Assembly: GCF_030012215.1 (NCBI RefSeq)
Contig: NZ_JASCXX010000007.1
Location: 1-64,000, forward strand
Direction: 5' to 3'
DNA from: Anaerobaca lacustris
GTDB taxonomy: Bacteria; Planctomycetota; Phycisphaerae; Sedimentisphaerales; Anaerobacaceae
Length of the DNA: 64,000 bases
The notes below the pieces were generated by a model, which was not told the origin of the DNA, made no database searches, and worked only from the letters and a program-made list of their open reading frames with translations. This document shows, one piece after another, positions 1 through 7,625 of the stretch (position 1 is its first letter; the number at the start of each line of letters is the position of its first letter). The translations under genes and the position numbers were made by a program.

Positions 1-88
1 CTTCTGGGCGAATTATAGGACATCGGGGCGGCATAGAGCAACAGACGCCGGCTGGAAGCCCACGGGGATGCCGGGGATGGGCCGGTGG

Positions 89-123
89 AAAATGAAAAGG
101 GGGCGACCTGTATCCGTCGCCCC
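89..123 (-). terminator. rho-independent terminator
   Basis: Read on the minus strand, GGGGCGAC and GTCGCCCC (116-123 and 100-107) pair around an 8-nt loop. They are followed by a T-rich run (TTTTCATTTT, complement of 89-98). It lies about 130 nt past the end of the first minus-strand gene and probably ends the secreted-protein cluster. Confidence 0.6.
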
Positions 124-255
124 GTCTCCGTGCCCGGGACTGCCCGAGATCCGATCCGGCCGCGGTCGCGCCGGCGCAGGCCGCGAGCCATGATGTCATC
201 CGGGCGGACACGAGCGACCGGACCCCATGGGCCGGCCGCTCGCCCTCGGCGAAAC

Positions 256-669
256 TCACATACCCAGACGCGCCTTCATCAAGGCCATCTGCATCGAGTT
301 CGTGGGGCCCAGCAGAGATTGGGGACCCAGCAGAGATGAAAGACCAAACAGCGACTGCGTGCCCAGCAGCGACTGCGTGCCGAAACCAAGACCACCGATC
401 CCAAAAAGACTCGATGCCCCCAACAGGCCTCCCAGGGGGCGCGTGCCGCTCGACACATTGATGTTGGCCACCGTGTGGCCCCCATCGCCGACCTGATTCA
501 GATCGATCGTCACACTCTGCGTCGATTGCCCATTTTGATTGCCCTGCAGCAGGTCGAGCAGATTGACCGAGCCAATGTCCATTCCCTGGTTCTGAAGGAG
601 ACCTCCGAACGCGCCGGAAGCCGCCAACAGAATGAGAATGATCGAACAAGAAACACCTTTTCTAACCAT
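256..669 (-). CDS. small secreted protein, QG-Q motif family, copy 1
   Basis: I do not recognise the family in any database sense. The 137-residue product begins with a signal peptide (MVRKGVSCSIILILLAASGAFG) and is Leu, Gly, Gln and Ser rich. Residues near 40-60 carry LLQGNQ followed by QSVTIDLNQ, matching LAQGEQ...QNLVVDNQQ and LLQGDQ...QNLVVDNSQ in the neighbouring genes, so it is a paralogue. The C-terminal half is a short tandem repeat of the type LLGTQSLFG, also visible as an imperfect direct repeat in the DNA around 307-381. The start at 669 was chosen because AAAGGAGT lies six bases upstream; an ATG further out would put residues before the signal peptide. Export and cell-surface or matrix assembly is an inference; a curlin-like fibre protein is one possibility. 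Confidence 0.7.
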   Translation of the reverse strand: MVRKGVSCSIILILLAASGAFGGLLQNQGMDIGSVNLLDLLQGNQNGQSTQSVTIDLNQVGDGGHTVANINVSSGTRPLGGLLGASSLFGIGGLGFGTQSLLGTQSLFGLSSLLGPQSLLGPTNSMQMALMKARLGM

Positions 670-745
670 TCCTGGACTCCTTTCAACATGGGTGCTGTTC
701 ACTCCGTTTCGGGTTGCCGATCACGTGTCGGCATTCCCAACACAC
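670..745 (-). promoter_or_regulatory. conserved 5' leader with hairpin, copy 1
   Basis: The leader contains GCCGA-N7-TCGGC (716-732), with ACGT in the loop, followed by a CAACACAC box. The same hairpin, box and a GTTCACTCC block recur at nearly the same distance (47 versus 46 nt from the ATG) before the gene at 3438. This suggests shared transcriptional or post-transcriptional control. No downstream function can be assigned. Confidence 0.5.
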
Positions 746-1035
746 CCTTTGTGCCTGAACTGCGCTGTCCTGGTGGATGGACCCTCACCTCTTCTCCTTC
801 CCGCTGTCCACGGAGGACGCCCGGAAGCGACCGAGGTTGAAGAAGCCCCCTGATCCAGGTTCGCCGCATCGTGAGAAGAGCCTGATCGCCATAGCTGTCG
901 CGGCACACCCGACCAGAGGGCTTCGCGGCATCCAGGCGGATCGCCTTTGCAGGGCGTCGCAGACCAGACATCAAACGGCAACGCACCCTCGCAGCGGCAC
1001 ATCCGACAGGACCCACGTACCATCCTGCCAGTCGA

Positions 1036-1620
1036 TTACTGCATGGCCCCGGATCCCTGGATCTGCTCGCCGACGACTGTCATGCCCGTCATGATGCTGC
1101 CGGCCGAGCCGGGCTGGCCCGACAGGTCCGACGTCTGCATGCCCATCACGGTCGTCGCCTCATCCAGCGTACCGATGGCGTTCGCCCCACTCTGGCCCCC
1201 GTTGAGCACGATCGTGTGCAGCGCGCTGGCCGCACCGGCGCCGTTGGCCCGGCCCAGTTCCTGCATGGCCGTCATGTCCAGGCTGCTGCCCTGGAATTTC
1301 GGACTGATGCAATCCCCGATGTTCTGCCACTGGCCGCCGAGAACACCGAGGTTCTGCGTGGCGGCAACCAGCCCGCACTCACCCATCGCGCCCAGGGCCT
1401 GGCCGATCGAACCGAAGAAACCCTGTCCGGCAGCGCCGACGATACTCTGCTGATTGTCGACGACGAGGTTCTGAAGCGATTCGCCCACCTGCTCGCCCTG
1501 AGCCAACTGGATCAGATTGATGCCCTGAATGCCGGTGAGCTGTTCCTGCTCGGCGCCGGCGAAAGCGCCACTCGCAACGAGGCCGATCACGATCATGGAA
1601 GATGCAATTGCTTTGAACAT
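1036..1620 (-). CDS. small secreted protein, QG-Q motif family, copy 2
   Basis: This is a 194-residue exported protein with an N-terminal signal peptide ending near GAFAG. It has LAQGEQ...SLQNLVVDNQQ at about residues 38-60 and a C-terminal block (ALHTIVLNGGQS, ATTVMGMQTSDL). Both blocks match the paralogue at 2851-3438 closely, including ALHTVVVNAGQS and ATVMGMQTSTL. The body is rich in Gly, Ala, Gln and Asn with no enzyme motif. GAAGGAGTCTGAATA precedes the ATG, giving a good ribosome binding site. It sits alone between long leaders rather than tightly spaced, so each cluster member may have its own promoter. The function is unknown; the composition suggests a structural extracellular protein. 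Confidence 0.7.
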   Translation of the reverse strand: MFKAIASSMIVIGLVASGAFAGAEQEQLTGIQGINLIQLAQGEQVGESLQNLVVDNQQSIVGAAGQGFFGSIGQALGAMGECGLVAATQNLGVLGGQWQNIGDCISPKFQGSSLDMTAMQELGRANGAGAASALHTIVLNGGQSGANAIGTLDEATTVMGMQTSDLSGQPGSAGSIMTGMTVVGEQIQGSGAMQ

Positions 1621-1690
1621 TATTCAGACTCCTTCTGCTATGTGTTGTCCAATCCTTTGAACGTCGCCGAATTCCGTTCGACGACTGCGC
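1621..1690 (-). promoter_or_regulatory. conserved 5' leader, copy 2 (divergent)
   Basis: It shares the GTGTTGT-CCAATCC block and the GAAGGAGTCTGAA ribosome-binding segment with the leader before 3438. The hairpin position holds a different stem, CGTCG (1662-1666) with CGACG (1679-1683). The similarity is partial. Confidence 0.4.
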
Positions 1691-2110
1691 TGCGCGTTGA
1701 AAGACACTCCTTCACTTGCCGAGGTACGACCTCCCTTCTCTTCCCCTCCTCGTTTGTCATGGCAAACATCCACACCGTCTCGCAAGGACAAAGCCCTCTG
1801 ATGCAGGCACGCCGTGTCCCGAAGGAGCCTGAACCAACGCGGTCTGCTGCGGTACGCCTGATCAGAGGGCTCGTAGGTCATTCCGTGGACAAGAACGAGG
1901 TTGTCACTTTGCCAACCCAGAAGCCAGGAGGCTACACATCAGTGTCCTCTCCAGACCCGTCCGATGCACCCTCTATCAAGAGCGATTGCCAATTCCCTTG
2001 CGATTCATGGCCCGGGACACAGGCGACGGCGGGCCCTCCGGCAGCCAAGTCGGCAACATGTTCCGTCCCGACCCGGCTGCCGAACGAAGCCCGACTGGAC
2101 TCCCATGAGA

Positions 2111-2677
2111 CTAATACTGGCCGGCGCTGATGTCGGCGCCGCCAGCGACCTGCATGCCGCCGCCAGGACCGCCACCGACGGCATCATACAGGCTCACGCC
2201 AATTCCTTGCACGTTGGCGCTGCCGCCCCACGGCGTGAACGTCAACTGCGTCTGCACGCCCACAAACGTCTGGAGACCGAGGGCCGAACCCTGTCCACCG
2301 ATCTTGGTGACATCCTGCGCGAGCCAGGCATTGAGATCCTGGCCCTGCAACCCGCTGGCCGGAACCTGCGTTTGCCATCCGCCCCCATACGCAACCTGAT
2401 CGACGTCGAAAAAGCCGACCATCCCGACGGCACCGGCGCTCTGCATCAGCGCCCCGGTCGTGCCCTGGAACGCGGTCGTATGGGTGGGACGATGCGTCCC
2501 CAATTGCGAGATATCCGTGGTCAGTGCGTTGATGTTTCCGGCCGCTCCGTCTCCCACAACGGTCACGCCGTTTTTTCCGAGCAGCCCTGTGGCCTGGTGT
2601 TGAACCAGTCCGACGGCCGTCGCACCAGACGCAACGAGCAGCAGTAACGCAGCCGATACTGCGAATCCCTTGTACAT
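2111..2677 (-). CDS. small secreted protein, divergent family member
   Basis: This 188-residue protein has a clear signal peptide (residues 1-22, SAALLLLVASGATAVG). It is Gly, Ala, Val and Gln rich, with no recognisable catalytic motif and no Cys. It is less like copies 1, 2 and 4 but has a similar size and composition, and a segment (DLNAWLAQDVTKIGGQGSALGLQT) resembling the QSLDVAATQLLGKAGGQG region of the copy at 2851. AAAAGGAGT precedes the ATG by seven bases. Its leader lacks the GCCGA hairpin, although a GTGTTGTG segment remains. Its place in the cluster suggests a minor or accessory subunit of the same assembly, but that is only inference. Confidence 0.65.
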   Translation of the reverse strand: MYKGFAVSAALLLLVASGATAVGLVQHQATGLLGKNGVTVVGDGAAGNINALTTDISQLGTHRPTHTTAFQGTTGALMQSAGAVGMVGFFDVDQVAYGGGWQTQVPASGLQGQDLNAWLAQDVTKIGGQGSALGLQTFVGVQTQLTFTPWGGSANVQGIGVSLYDAVGGGPGGGMQVAGGADISAGQY

Positions 2678-2850
2678 TGTACGAACTCCTTTTCTTCGTT
2701 ACTTCGATTGTCACACTCTGGCACAACACCACAGTGCAATGGGGAGCCCCGGGGCCCATCGCCCTGTCGCGGCCCGAGGGTCGCTTCAGGGCTCCCCGCC
2801 CATTCATCGACAGACGCCTCTGCACCGATGGCGTCAGAACGTCCGTTCGA

Positions 2851-3438
2851 CTACTGGGCTGTCTGCGTCTGAAGCGTGGTCACGGACATCGTGCTGCCCA
2901 CCTCGCCTTGGGCGCCGGGCTCGCCGTACAGGGTCGACGTCTGCATCCCCATGACGGTCGCGCTCTCGGTCATCTGCCCGGAGGCGTTGTTGACGCTCTG
3001 GCCCGCGTTGACGACCACCGTGTGCAGCGCGTCGCCGAATCCCTGGCCGCCGGCCTTGCCCAGAAGCTGCGTGGCCGCAACGTCCAGACTCTGGCCCTGG
3101 ACCTTCTGGCCCACGCCTTCCACGACACCCTGCGTCTGCAGGCTCTCGATCCCGAGATTCTGGAGCACGCCCACGTTGCCGCAGTAACCCCAAGCCGTCG
3201 CGGCCTCACCGACCGACGCGAACAGGTTCTGCGAGGCCTGCGTCCCGCACATGCCCGTCGAGCACTGCGAGTTGTCAACCACCAGGTTCTGCATGGAGCT
3301 GGCCTGCTGATCGCCCTGCAACAGCTCCAACACATTGGCCAAACCGATTCCGGTGCTCTGGATGTGCTGCAGTTGAGCGAATGCGCCCGCGCCCATCACC
3401 AGAACGAACACCATCGAAGCTGCAATCAATTTCGACAT
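2851..3438 (-). CDS. small secreted protein, QG-Q motif family, copy 4
   Basis: This 195-residue exported protein has a signal peptide (residues 1-21, ending GAGAFA). It is the closest paralogue of the protein at 1036-1620: LLQGDQ...QNLVVDNSQ near residue 40, then QSLDVAATQLLG, ALHTVVVNAGQS and ATVMGMQTSTLYGEPG at the C-terminus. Three Cys residues lie in the middle third (CSTGMCG and YCGN), at a position where the paralogue has a Cys pair (ECG, DC). An intramolecular disulphide is therefore possible. The ATG follows GAAGGAGTCTGAAAA. There are no enzyme motifs; an extracellular structural role is inferred from composition. Confidence 0.7.
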   Translation of the reverse strand: MSKLIAASMVFVLVMGAGAFAQLQHIQSTGIGLANVLELLQGDQQASSMQNLVVDNSQCSTGMCGTQASQNLFASVGEAATAWGYCGNVGVLQNLGIESLQTQGVVEGVGQKVQGQSLDVAATQLLGKAGGQGFGDALHTVVVNAGQSVNNASGQMTESATVMGMQTSTLYGEPGAQGEVGSTMSVTTLQTQTAQ

Positions 3439-3515
3439 TTTTCAGACTCCTTCTATTCCGTGTTGTTCACTCCTTTTTGGACCGCCGACAACGTATCGGC
3501 GATCACAACACACGT
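3439..3515 (-). promoter_or_regulatory. conserved 5' leader with hairpin, copy 4
   Basis: GCCGA-N7-TCGGC lies at 3484-3500 with ACGT in the loop and a CAACACAC box just beyond. GTTCACTCC lies between hairpin and ATG. The layout is the same as in the leader at 670-745, although the flanking sequences differ. Confidence 0.5.
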
Positions 3516-3645
3516 GTGCTGCCAACCTGCTTCGCCCACTCCCTGGGCCTGTCACCTCCTTTCCCCCCCCGGGACCTCTTGACCCTGACTTCCTGTCCAC
3601 ACTGCTTCTACACAGACAACCATTCGCCACACCGTGGTCGATCGG

Positions 3646-4842
3646 CTACAGAGGGAACGCCATTCTGTAGAGATTCTGACTGACATCCACGCCGGCGGCG
3701 TTGGGGCCCGCCGACTCGTCTGAAGGCATGTACTCCTGGTCTCTCGCCGCCTCAGCGGGCGCCGGCGCACCGGCCGAAGCCGCCGTCGGCATCGCCGCCG
3801 CCTGCTGCGGGGCCGTCCCATTGGCGCCCGAGACGGCTGCCGCCGTTTGCGGTCGGACGCGAATCCGATCGTACAGCGACGACGGGATCTGTCGGCGATC
3901 GAGCATCTCCGGACAGTAACGGTACGCCGTGGCGCTCATCACCGCCTTGCCCTTGCCTTCGGTGACGCCCTTCGTCTGGCCGCCCAGCAACGACAACGAG
4001 TAATTCGCCTGGCTGTAGCCGCCGCCGCCGCTGAGGCTCGTCGTCGCCCCGACCGTCACGCCCTTCATGCCGCCCGAGATCAACAGAAGGTCGACGTCCC
4101 ACGGCAGCGTCTCCGCCACCGCCGCGTTGTACACCTGGTCCCAGTTGCGGTTGGCGTTGCCTTCGAGGCTGAGCCGGCCCACGTAGGCGTAGCCCTCTTC
4201 TTCGAGACGCAGCGGATCGACGTAGCTGTCGATGAACACCAACAGCGGCTTGCCCGCCGGCCGCCGATCGCGAATCACCGAATTGGCGATCTCGAAGCCC
4301 CGTCCGTGATGGTAGCGGTCGGGCCCACCGAACAACGTCGTGACGCCGTTGAGCACCCCGCCGAGAACCTCCAGCGGGCCGTTGTACGACAGCGACCGGA
4401 GGATGCCGCGCACCTCATACATGTCCTCTTCGCTCGTCGGGTCGAACACGCGCTCGTAGACGCGGTCGTGCGAGGTCGGCCCGTTCGGGAAATAGGCCTT
4501 GATGGTCCCCCACCCTCCGTGATTCCACATCGGCAGATACGGCGGGTACGTCGTCAGCGGAGCAACCCGCGTCTTGTACTTCGAAATGGACGTCGGGGCA
4601 TAGAACAGCACCGCGCTGGAGTCGCTCCCCTCGGAATACGCCGAGCCTCCGCCGGCCCACGCGACCGAGTCGGAATTGGACGACGAAACGGCGTTGCCGC
4701 CCCCGATGGCCTGCGTGTTCTGGACCTGCGACGGATTGCTCTGGACCGTCGTGCTCATCTGGTAGCCGCTCGACTCCGCGACGGGTCCGGCGGCAAGAAT
4801 GAGCGCAACAACAATCGATACGACACTGACTCTTTTCATCAT
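3646..4842 (-). CDS. exported protein of unknown function, Ser/Gly/Asn-rich N-terminus
   Basis: This is a 398-residue protein that I cannot assign to a named family. A signal peptide (about residues 1-25) is followed by a low-complexity Ser, Asn, Gln and Gly segment (about 27-75). A folded region (about 80-330) has PLLVFIDSYVDP and WDVDLLLISGG strands. The C-terminal tail (about 335-398) is Ala and Pro rich and probably disordered. The region around 255-305 (GVTVGATTSLSGGGGYSQANYSLSLLGG) is Gly/Ser-rich and could be beta-structured. Either of two adjacent ATG codons could start it; AAGGAG lies just upstream. It is the largest and first-transcribed gene of the secreted cluster, so a cell-surface anchor or assembly factor is possible. 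This is inference only. Confidence 0.65.
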   Translation of the reverse strand: MMKRVSVVSIVVALILAAGPVAESSGYQMSTTVQSNPSQVQNTQAIGGGNAVSSSNSDSVAWAGGGSAYSEGSDSSAVLFYAPTSISKYKTRVAPLTTYPPYLPMWNHGGWGTIKAYFPNGPTSHDRVYERVFDPTSEEDMYEVRGILRSLSYNGPLEVLGGVLNGVTTLFGGPDRYHHGRGFEIANSVIRDRRPAGKPLLVFIDSYVDPLRLEEEGYAYVGRLSLEGNANRNWDQVYNAAVAETLPWDVDLLLISGGMKGVTVGATTSLSGGGGYSQANYSLSLLGGQTKGVTEGKGKAVMSATAYRYCPEMLDRRQIPSSLYDRIRVRPQTAAAVSGANGTAPQQAAAMPTAASAGAPAPAEAARDQEYMPSDESAGPNAAGVDVSQNLYRMAFPL

Positions 4843-5993
4843 CGTTCTCCTTAACCATCACCCTTCTGTCCGTATTCGGCGCAAACCGGCGGGACACCCT
4901 CTGGAGATTCGAGAGCCAGAGGCTCCGGATTCACCAGAACTCCTGCTTGCGCAACATGGAACCATCACCCTGGCGCGAGGGATTCCCCTCGCGCAGTCAC
5001 TTGCGAAACACCCTCCAAGCATTTCTGCGAGTGCCTCCGACCGGCGCTCCGTCCGCCGCGCGTCCGCGCATCAAGAGCCGCCGGGTTGCCCCGAGAGCAT
5101 CAGCCTCGTGAGCAGATCGTTCGTGAAACACCCTCCAAGCGTTTCTGCCTTTGTCATCTCCTCCACCCGGCACGCCGCAACGGCCGGGACGTACCACGTT
5201 TCAAACGTTCACACCATGACCGGCGTGGATGGATTCGTGCAACCGATGGGTGGGACGGGTTCCGGCTCATCCCCAAACCGCAGGACGATCCGGCCGCTTT
5301 GATGTGAGCGGGGATAACAGTCCCTGTCCTTAGCACACGCACAGCATCCATGCTTCGTACCCTGTCAAACCCCGCACCGTTTGAACACAATACGAATGAG
5401 CTTACTGTTTTTGCCCAGTCTATGCTTATGGGACGTTTTGTCAAGAACAAAATCCCCCTTCCACGCTTTTTTCCAACCGAATCGACGCCGCCGTCACTCG
5501 TCACGCGTGACTCGTCGCCCGTCCCCCGCGGACCCGCCGGGACGGGGGAGCGTAGAGGCGTGGGAGCGTGAATGCGTCAAACGTGAACCGTCGCGCGTCG
5601 TTCGTCTCTCGTCGCTCGCTTCAACCTCCGGCCTGCCGCCCGCATCCCTTTGGCATGCTGAGCCCCGGTCCTGTGCGGCGGCAAATCCGAAATCCCAAAG
5701 GCGAGATCCGAAACAAACCCCAAGGGCCGAAACCCAAATGAGAGAAACCCGCATCGGCGGATCGCGCCTTCAACGGCCCGTTTTGGACATTGAATCTTCG
5801 GCCGTTCGTGCTTGTTTCGAGCTTCGAAGTTCGAATTTCGTGCTCCGGATTCTGCCCCCTCTCCCTCCGTCAATGCGCCCACGCCGGCAAAAAGCCCGCC
5901 CTGACCTGGACATCGTAGCCGCAAGAACACACCGCGTGCCCTCGACAATAACCGGCAACTGGAGATGTGACCCCGGATTACCCCCCGCGAAGG
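4843..5993. other. intergenic region without a credible gene
   Basis: About 1.1 kb separates the secreted cluster from the nucleotide operon. It holds two near-identical 24-bp direct repeats (5004-5027 and 5124-5147, exactly 120 bp apart). Around 5480-5860 there is low-complexity debris (repeated CTCGTC and CGAAATCC-like words, TTCGAAGTTCGAATTTCG) of a kind common between genes in Phycisphaerae. No open frame here has a ribosome binding site together with sensible composition. Confidence 0.5.
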
Positions 5994-6623
5994 TCAGGCA
6001 CGCGGCGGAACACCAAGGATTGGCGACAGAGCGGGTATGACCTTATCGAGAAGTGCACTCTCGAAGCTGGGGCTGCCTTCGGTAATATTCAGCTCAGGGG
6101 CATTGAGGATGATCTTTTCGCTCTGATCGTATGCCTCAAAGAACTCGTTGTACTTCGAATTGACCTGGTCGAGGTAGTCGTAGGTCATCGGAGCCTCAAG
6201 ATCGCGAGCCCGTTTTCTGATCCGCTCCCAGAGAAACTCGGTCGGGCTCTTCAAACAGATCAGTACATCGGGAGTGGGGATGCGCTGCCTGAGGAAATCA
6301 TAGGTTAGGGTGAAGAGCCTTTGCTCATCGGGGTCCGTTAGAGTCAGGTCGGCAAAGAGGCGGTCTTTGTCGAAAATGAAATCGGCGAAGACAAGTTGGT
6401 CGAACACCCCATCTTGCTGGGCGCGCCGAAGTTGGTGGTAGTGAATGAGGATGAAGTTCATCTCCGTCTGGAAGGCATTACGTTCGGGATCAAGGTAGAA
6501 CTCCGCGATGAATGGATGCCTGCTTGTCTCTTCAAGTAGCGGAGTACCGGCATATCGCATCGAAAGCAGTCTTGCCAAGGTCGTCTTGCCCGTGCCAATA
6601 CACCCTTCCATCGATGCGTACAT
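5994..6623 (-). CDS. deoxynucleoside kinase family protein
   Basis: This 209-residue P-loop kinase transfers a phosphate from ATP to a deoxynucleoside. The P-loop GCIGTGKTT is at residues 7-15, after a short beta strand. EETSRHPF at about 31-38 supplies the conserved Glu region. FADFIFDKDRLFA holds the position of the dNK DRS-type motif, and RIRKRAR forms the lid. Length is normal for the bacterial dAK/dGK group; the substrate base cannot be read from sequence. The start at 6623 follows GAGGTGG at seven bases and lies one base past the stop of the preceding gene, so it is the last gene of the operon. Next to a PurZ-like enzyme, its likely job is making a purine deoxynucleotide substrate; that is inference. 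Confidence 0.85.
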   Translation of the reverse strand: MYASMEGCIGTGKTTLARLLSMRYAGTPLLEETSRHPFIAEFYLDPERNAFQTEMNFILIHYHQLRRAQQDGVFDQLVFADFIFDKDRLFADLTLTDPDEQRLFTLTYDFLRQRIPTPDVLICLKSPTEFLWERIRKRARDLEAPMTYDYLDQVNSKYNEFFEAYDQSEKIILNAPELNITEGSPSFESALLDKVIPALSPILGVPPRA

Positions 6624-6624
6624 G

Positions 6625-7602
6625 CTATTCCACCTCTTCCGACAGTTGCGTATCAGTCTCAATAGGACTCTCAGGAGAAAGCGGAGCTAGATCTGTTTCA
6701 GGAGTAGCAATGGCGGGCGCGGGCTGCATCTGTCCTTCAAGATCATGGATTACGTTCCGAGTCCAGCAGAAGTGCGCATAGATCCCAGTCCAGGTTGCCA
6801 CTATGATCGCAAGAAAGGCTAACACAACCACAATTCCGGATATCCAGCCAACCCTTCGCAAGTCTCGTGTTTCCTCTGCCACCTTGTTTTCCATTTCGTG
6901 GGTGACCTTGTCCAGAGCCGTTCCGACCCGAGTTACCTCCTCTCTGAGTTCAGCAACTGAACTGGTATGCGTGTCCTGTTTTATCCAGTACTTGTGAATT
7001 GGTCTTTCAGGAAGAGGAAAATCTACAATACATTTCCGGCCTTCGACTCCACCGATAGAGCCCTCTTTTCGAAGCGAGTCTGGCGACCAATTCCTTCGAT
7101 TCTGTTCCCAGAAGCTATCCGCTCCGAAAGAAGTCGTCTTCATGAAGCATATCGTAATGATCTCCTCCTGAACCTCTATCGGCTTGTCTTGGTTTGTGAA
7201 GTTGAAAATAGGATAGTAGATATGACCCGAGTATCCTGGGTCAATGAGTGTGCTTCTTCCGGCCAGAAAACCTCGATAGACCTGCTTAACCTTAAGGTCG
7301 TGCTGAGCGATGAGATAGTATGGCAGATTCAGTTTCTCGAATATCTTGATGTAGATGAGCCCGTTCTTCGGGACTACGATTTGGTTTCGCCCATTAGGTT
7401 CGCGGCGCTCGTCTTCCAGCCAGTACTCGTCCCCAACGCGGAGGGTATACGAAGCTGCGTGGAGCAGACTACGCTCAAATGGGGCAATCAGTCCGACCAT
7501 ATCCACGTAGTATTCGATCCGGTCTGACAGAAGAAGTCCGCGCTCTCCATCGGGGTCCGGATCTCGCCATAGAGCATCCTGCCTGAAGGTATTCTTCGCC
7601 AT
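6625..7602 (-). CDS. membrane-anchored dCTP-deaminase/dUTPase-fold protein
   Basis: The 325-residue protein has three parts. Residues about 20-210 resemble the dCTP deaminase fold, with GRSTLIDPGYSGHIYYPIFN at 115-134 matching the Dcd signature IDPGW-SG. Residues about 214-250 are a predicted coiled coil. A single transmembrane helix (about 252-272) is followed by an acidic, Pro-rich tail. In E. coli Dcd the catalytic Glu138 lies ten residues after the signature Asp; here that position is Pro131, so deaminase activity is doubtful. The domain may instead bind a nucleotide. The start at 7602 was chosen because GAGGG sits six bases upstream; an ATG six bases earlier overlaps that site. Soluble Dcd enzymes lack a membrane anchor, so this architecture is unusual. 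Confidence 0.75.
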   Translation of the reverse strand: MAKNTFRQDALWRDPDPDGERGLLLSDRIEYYVDMVGLIAPFERSLLHAASYTLRVGDEYWLEDERREPNGRNQIVVPKNGLIYIKIFEKLNLPYYLIAQHDLKVKQVYRGFLAGRSTLIDPGYSGHIYYPIFNFTNQDKPIEVQEEIITICFMKTTSFGADSFWEQNRRNWSPDSLRKEGSIGGVEGRKCIVDFPLPERPIHKYWIKQDTHTSSVAELREEVTRVGTALDKVTHEMENKVAEETRDLRRVGWISGIVVVLAFLAIIVATWTGIYAHFCWTRNVIHDLEGQMQPAPAIATPETDLAPLSPESPIETDTQLSEEVE

Positions 7603-7625
7603 CCTCATCCCTCTTCTACCCAATA

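Noticed and set aside
5154-5948. Several minus- and plus-strand frames in the spacer before the nucleotide operon
   Set aside because: They fall in low-complexity dispersed-repeat debris and lack ribosome binding sites.
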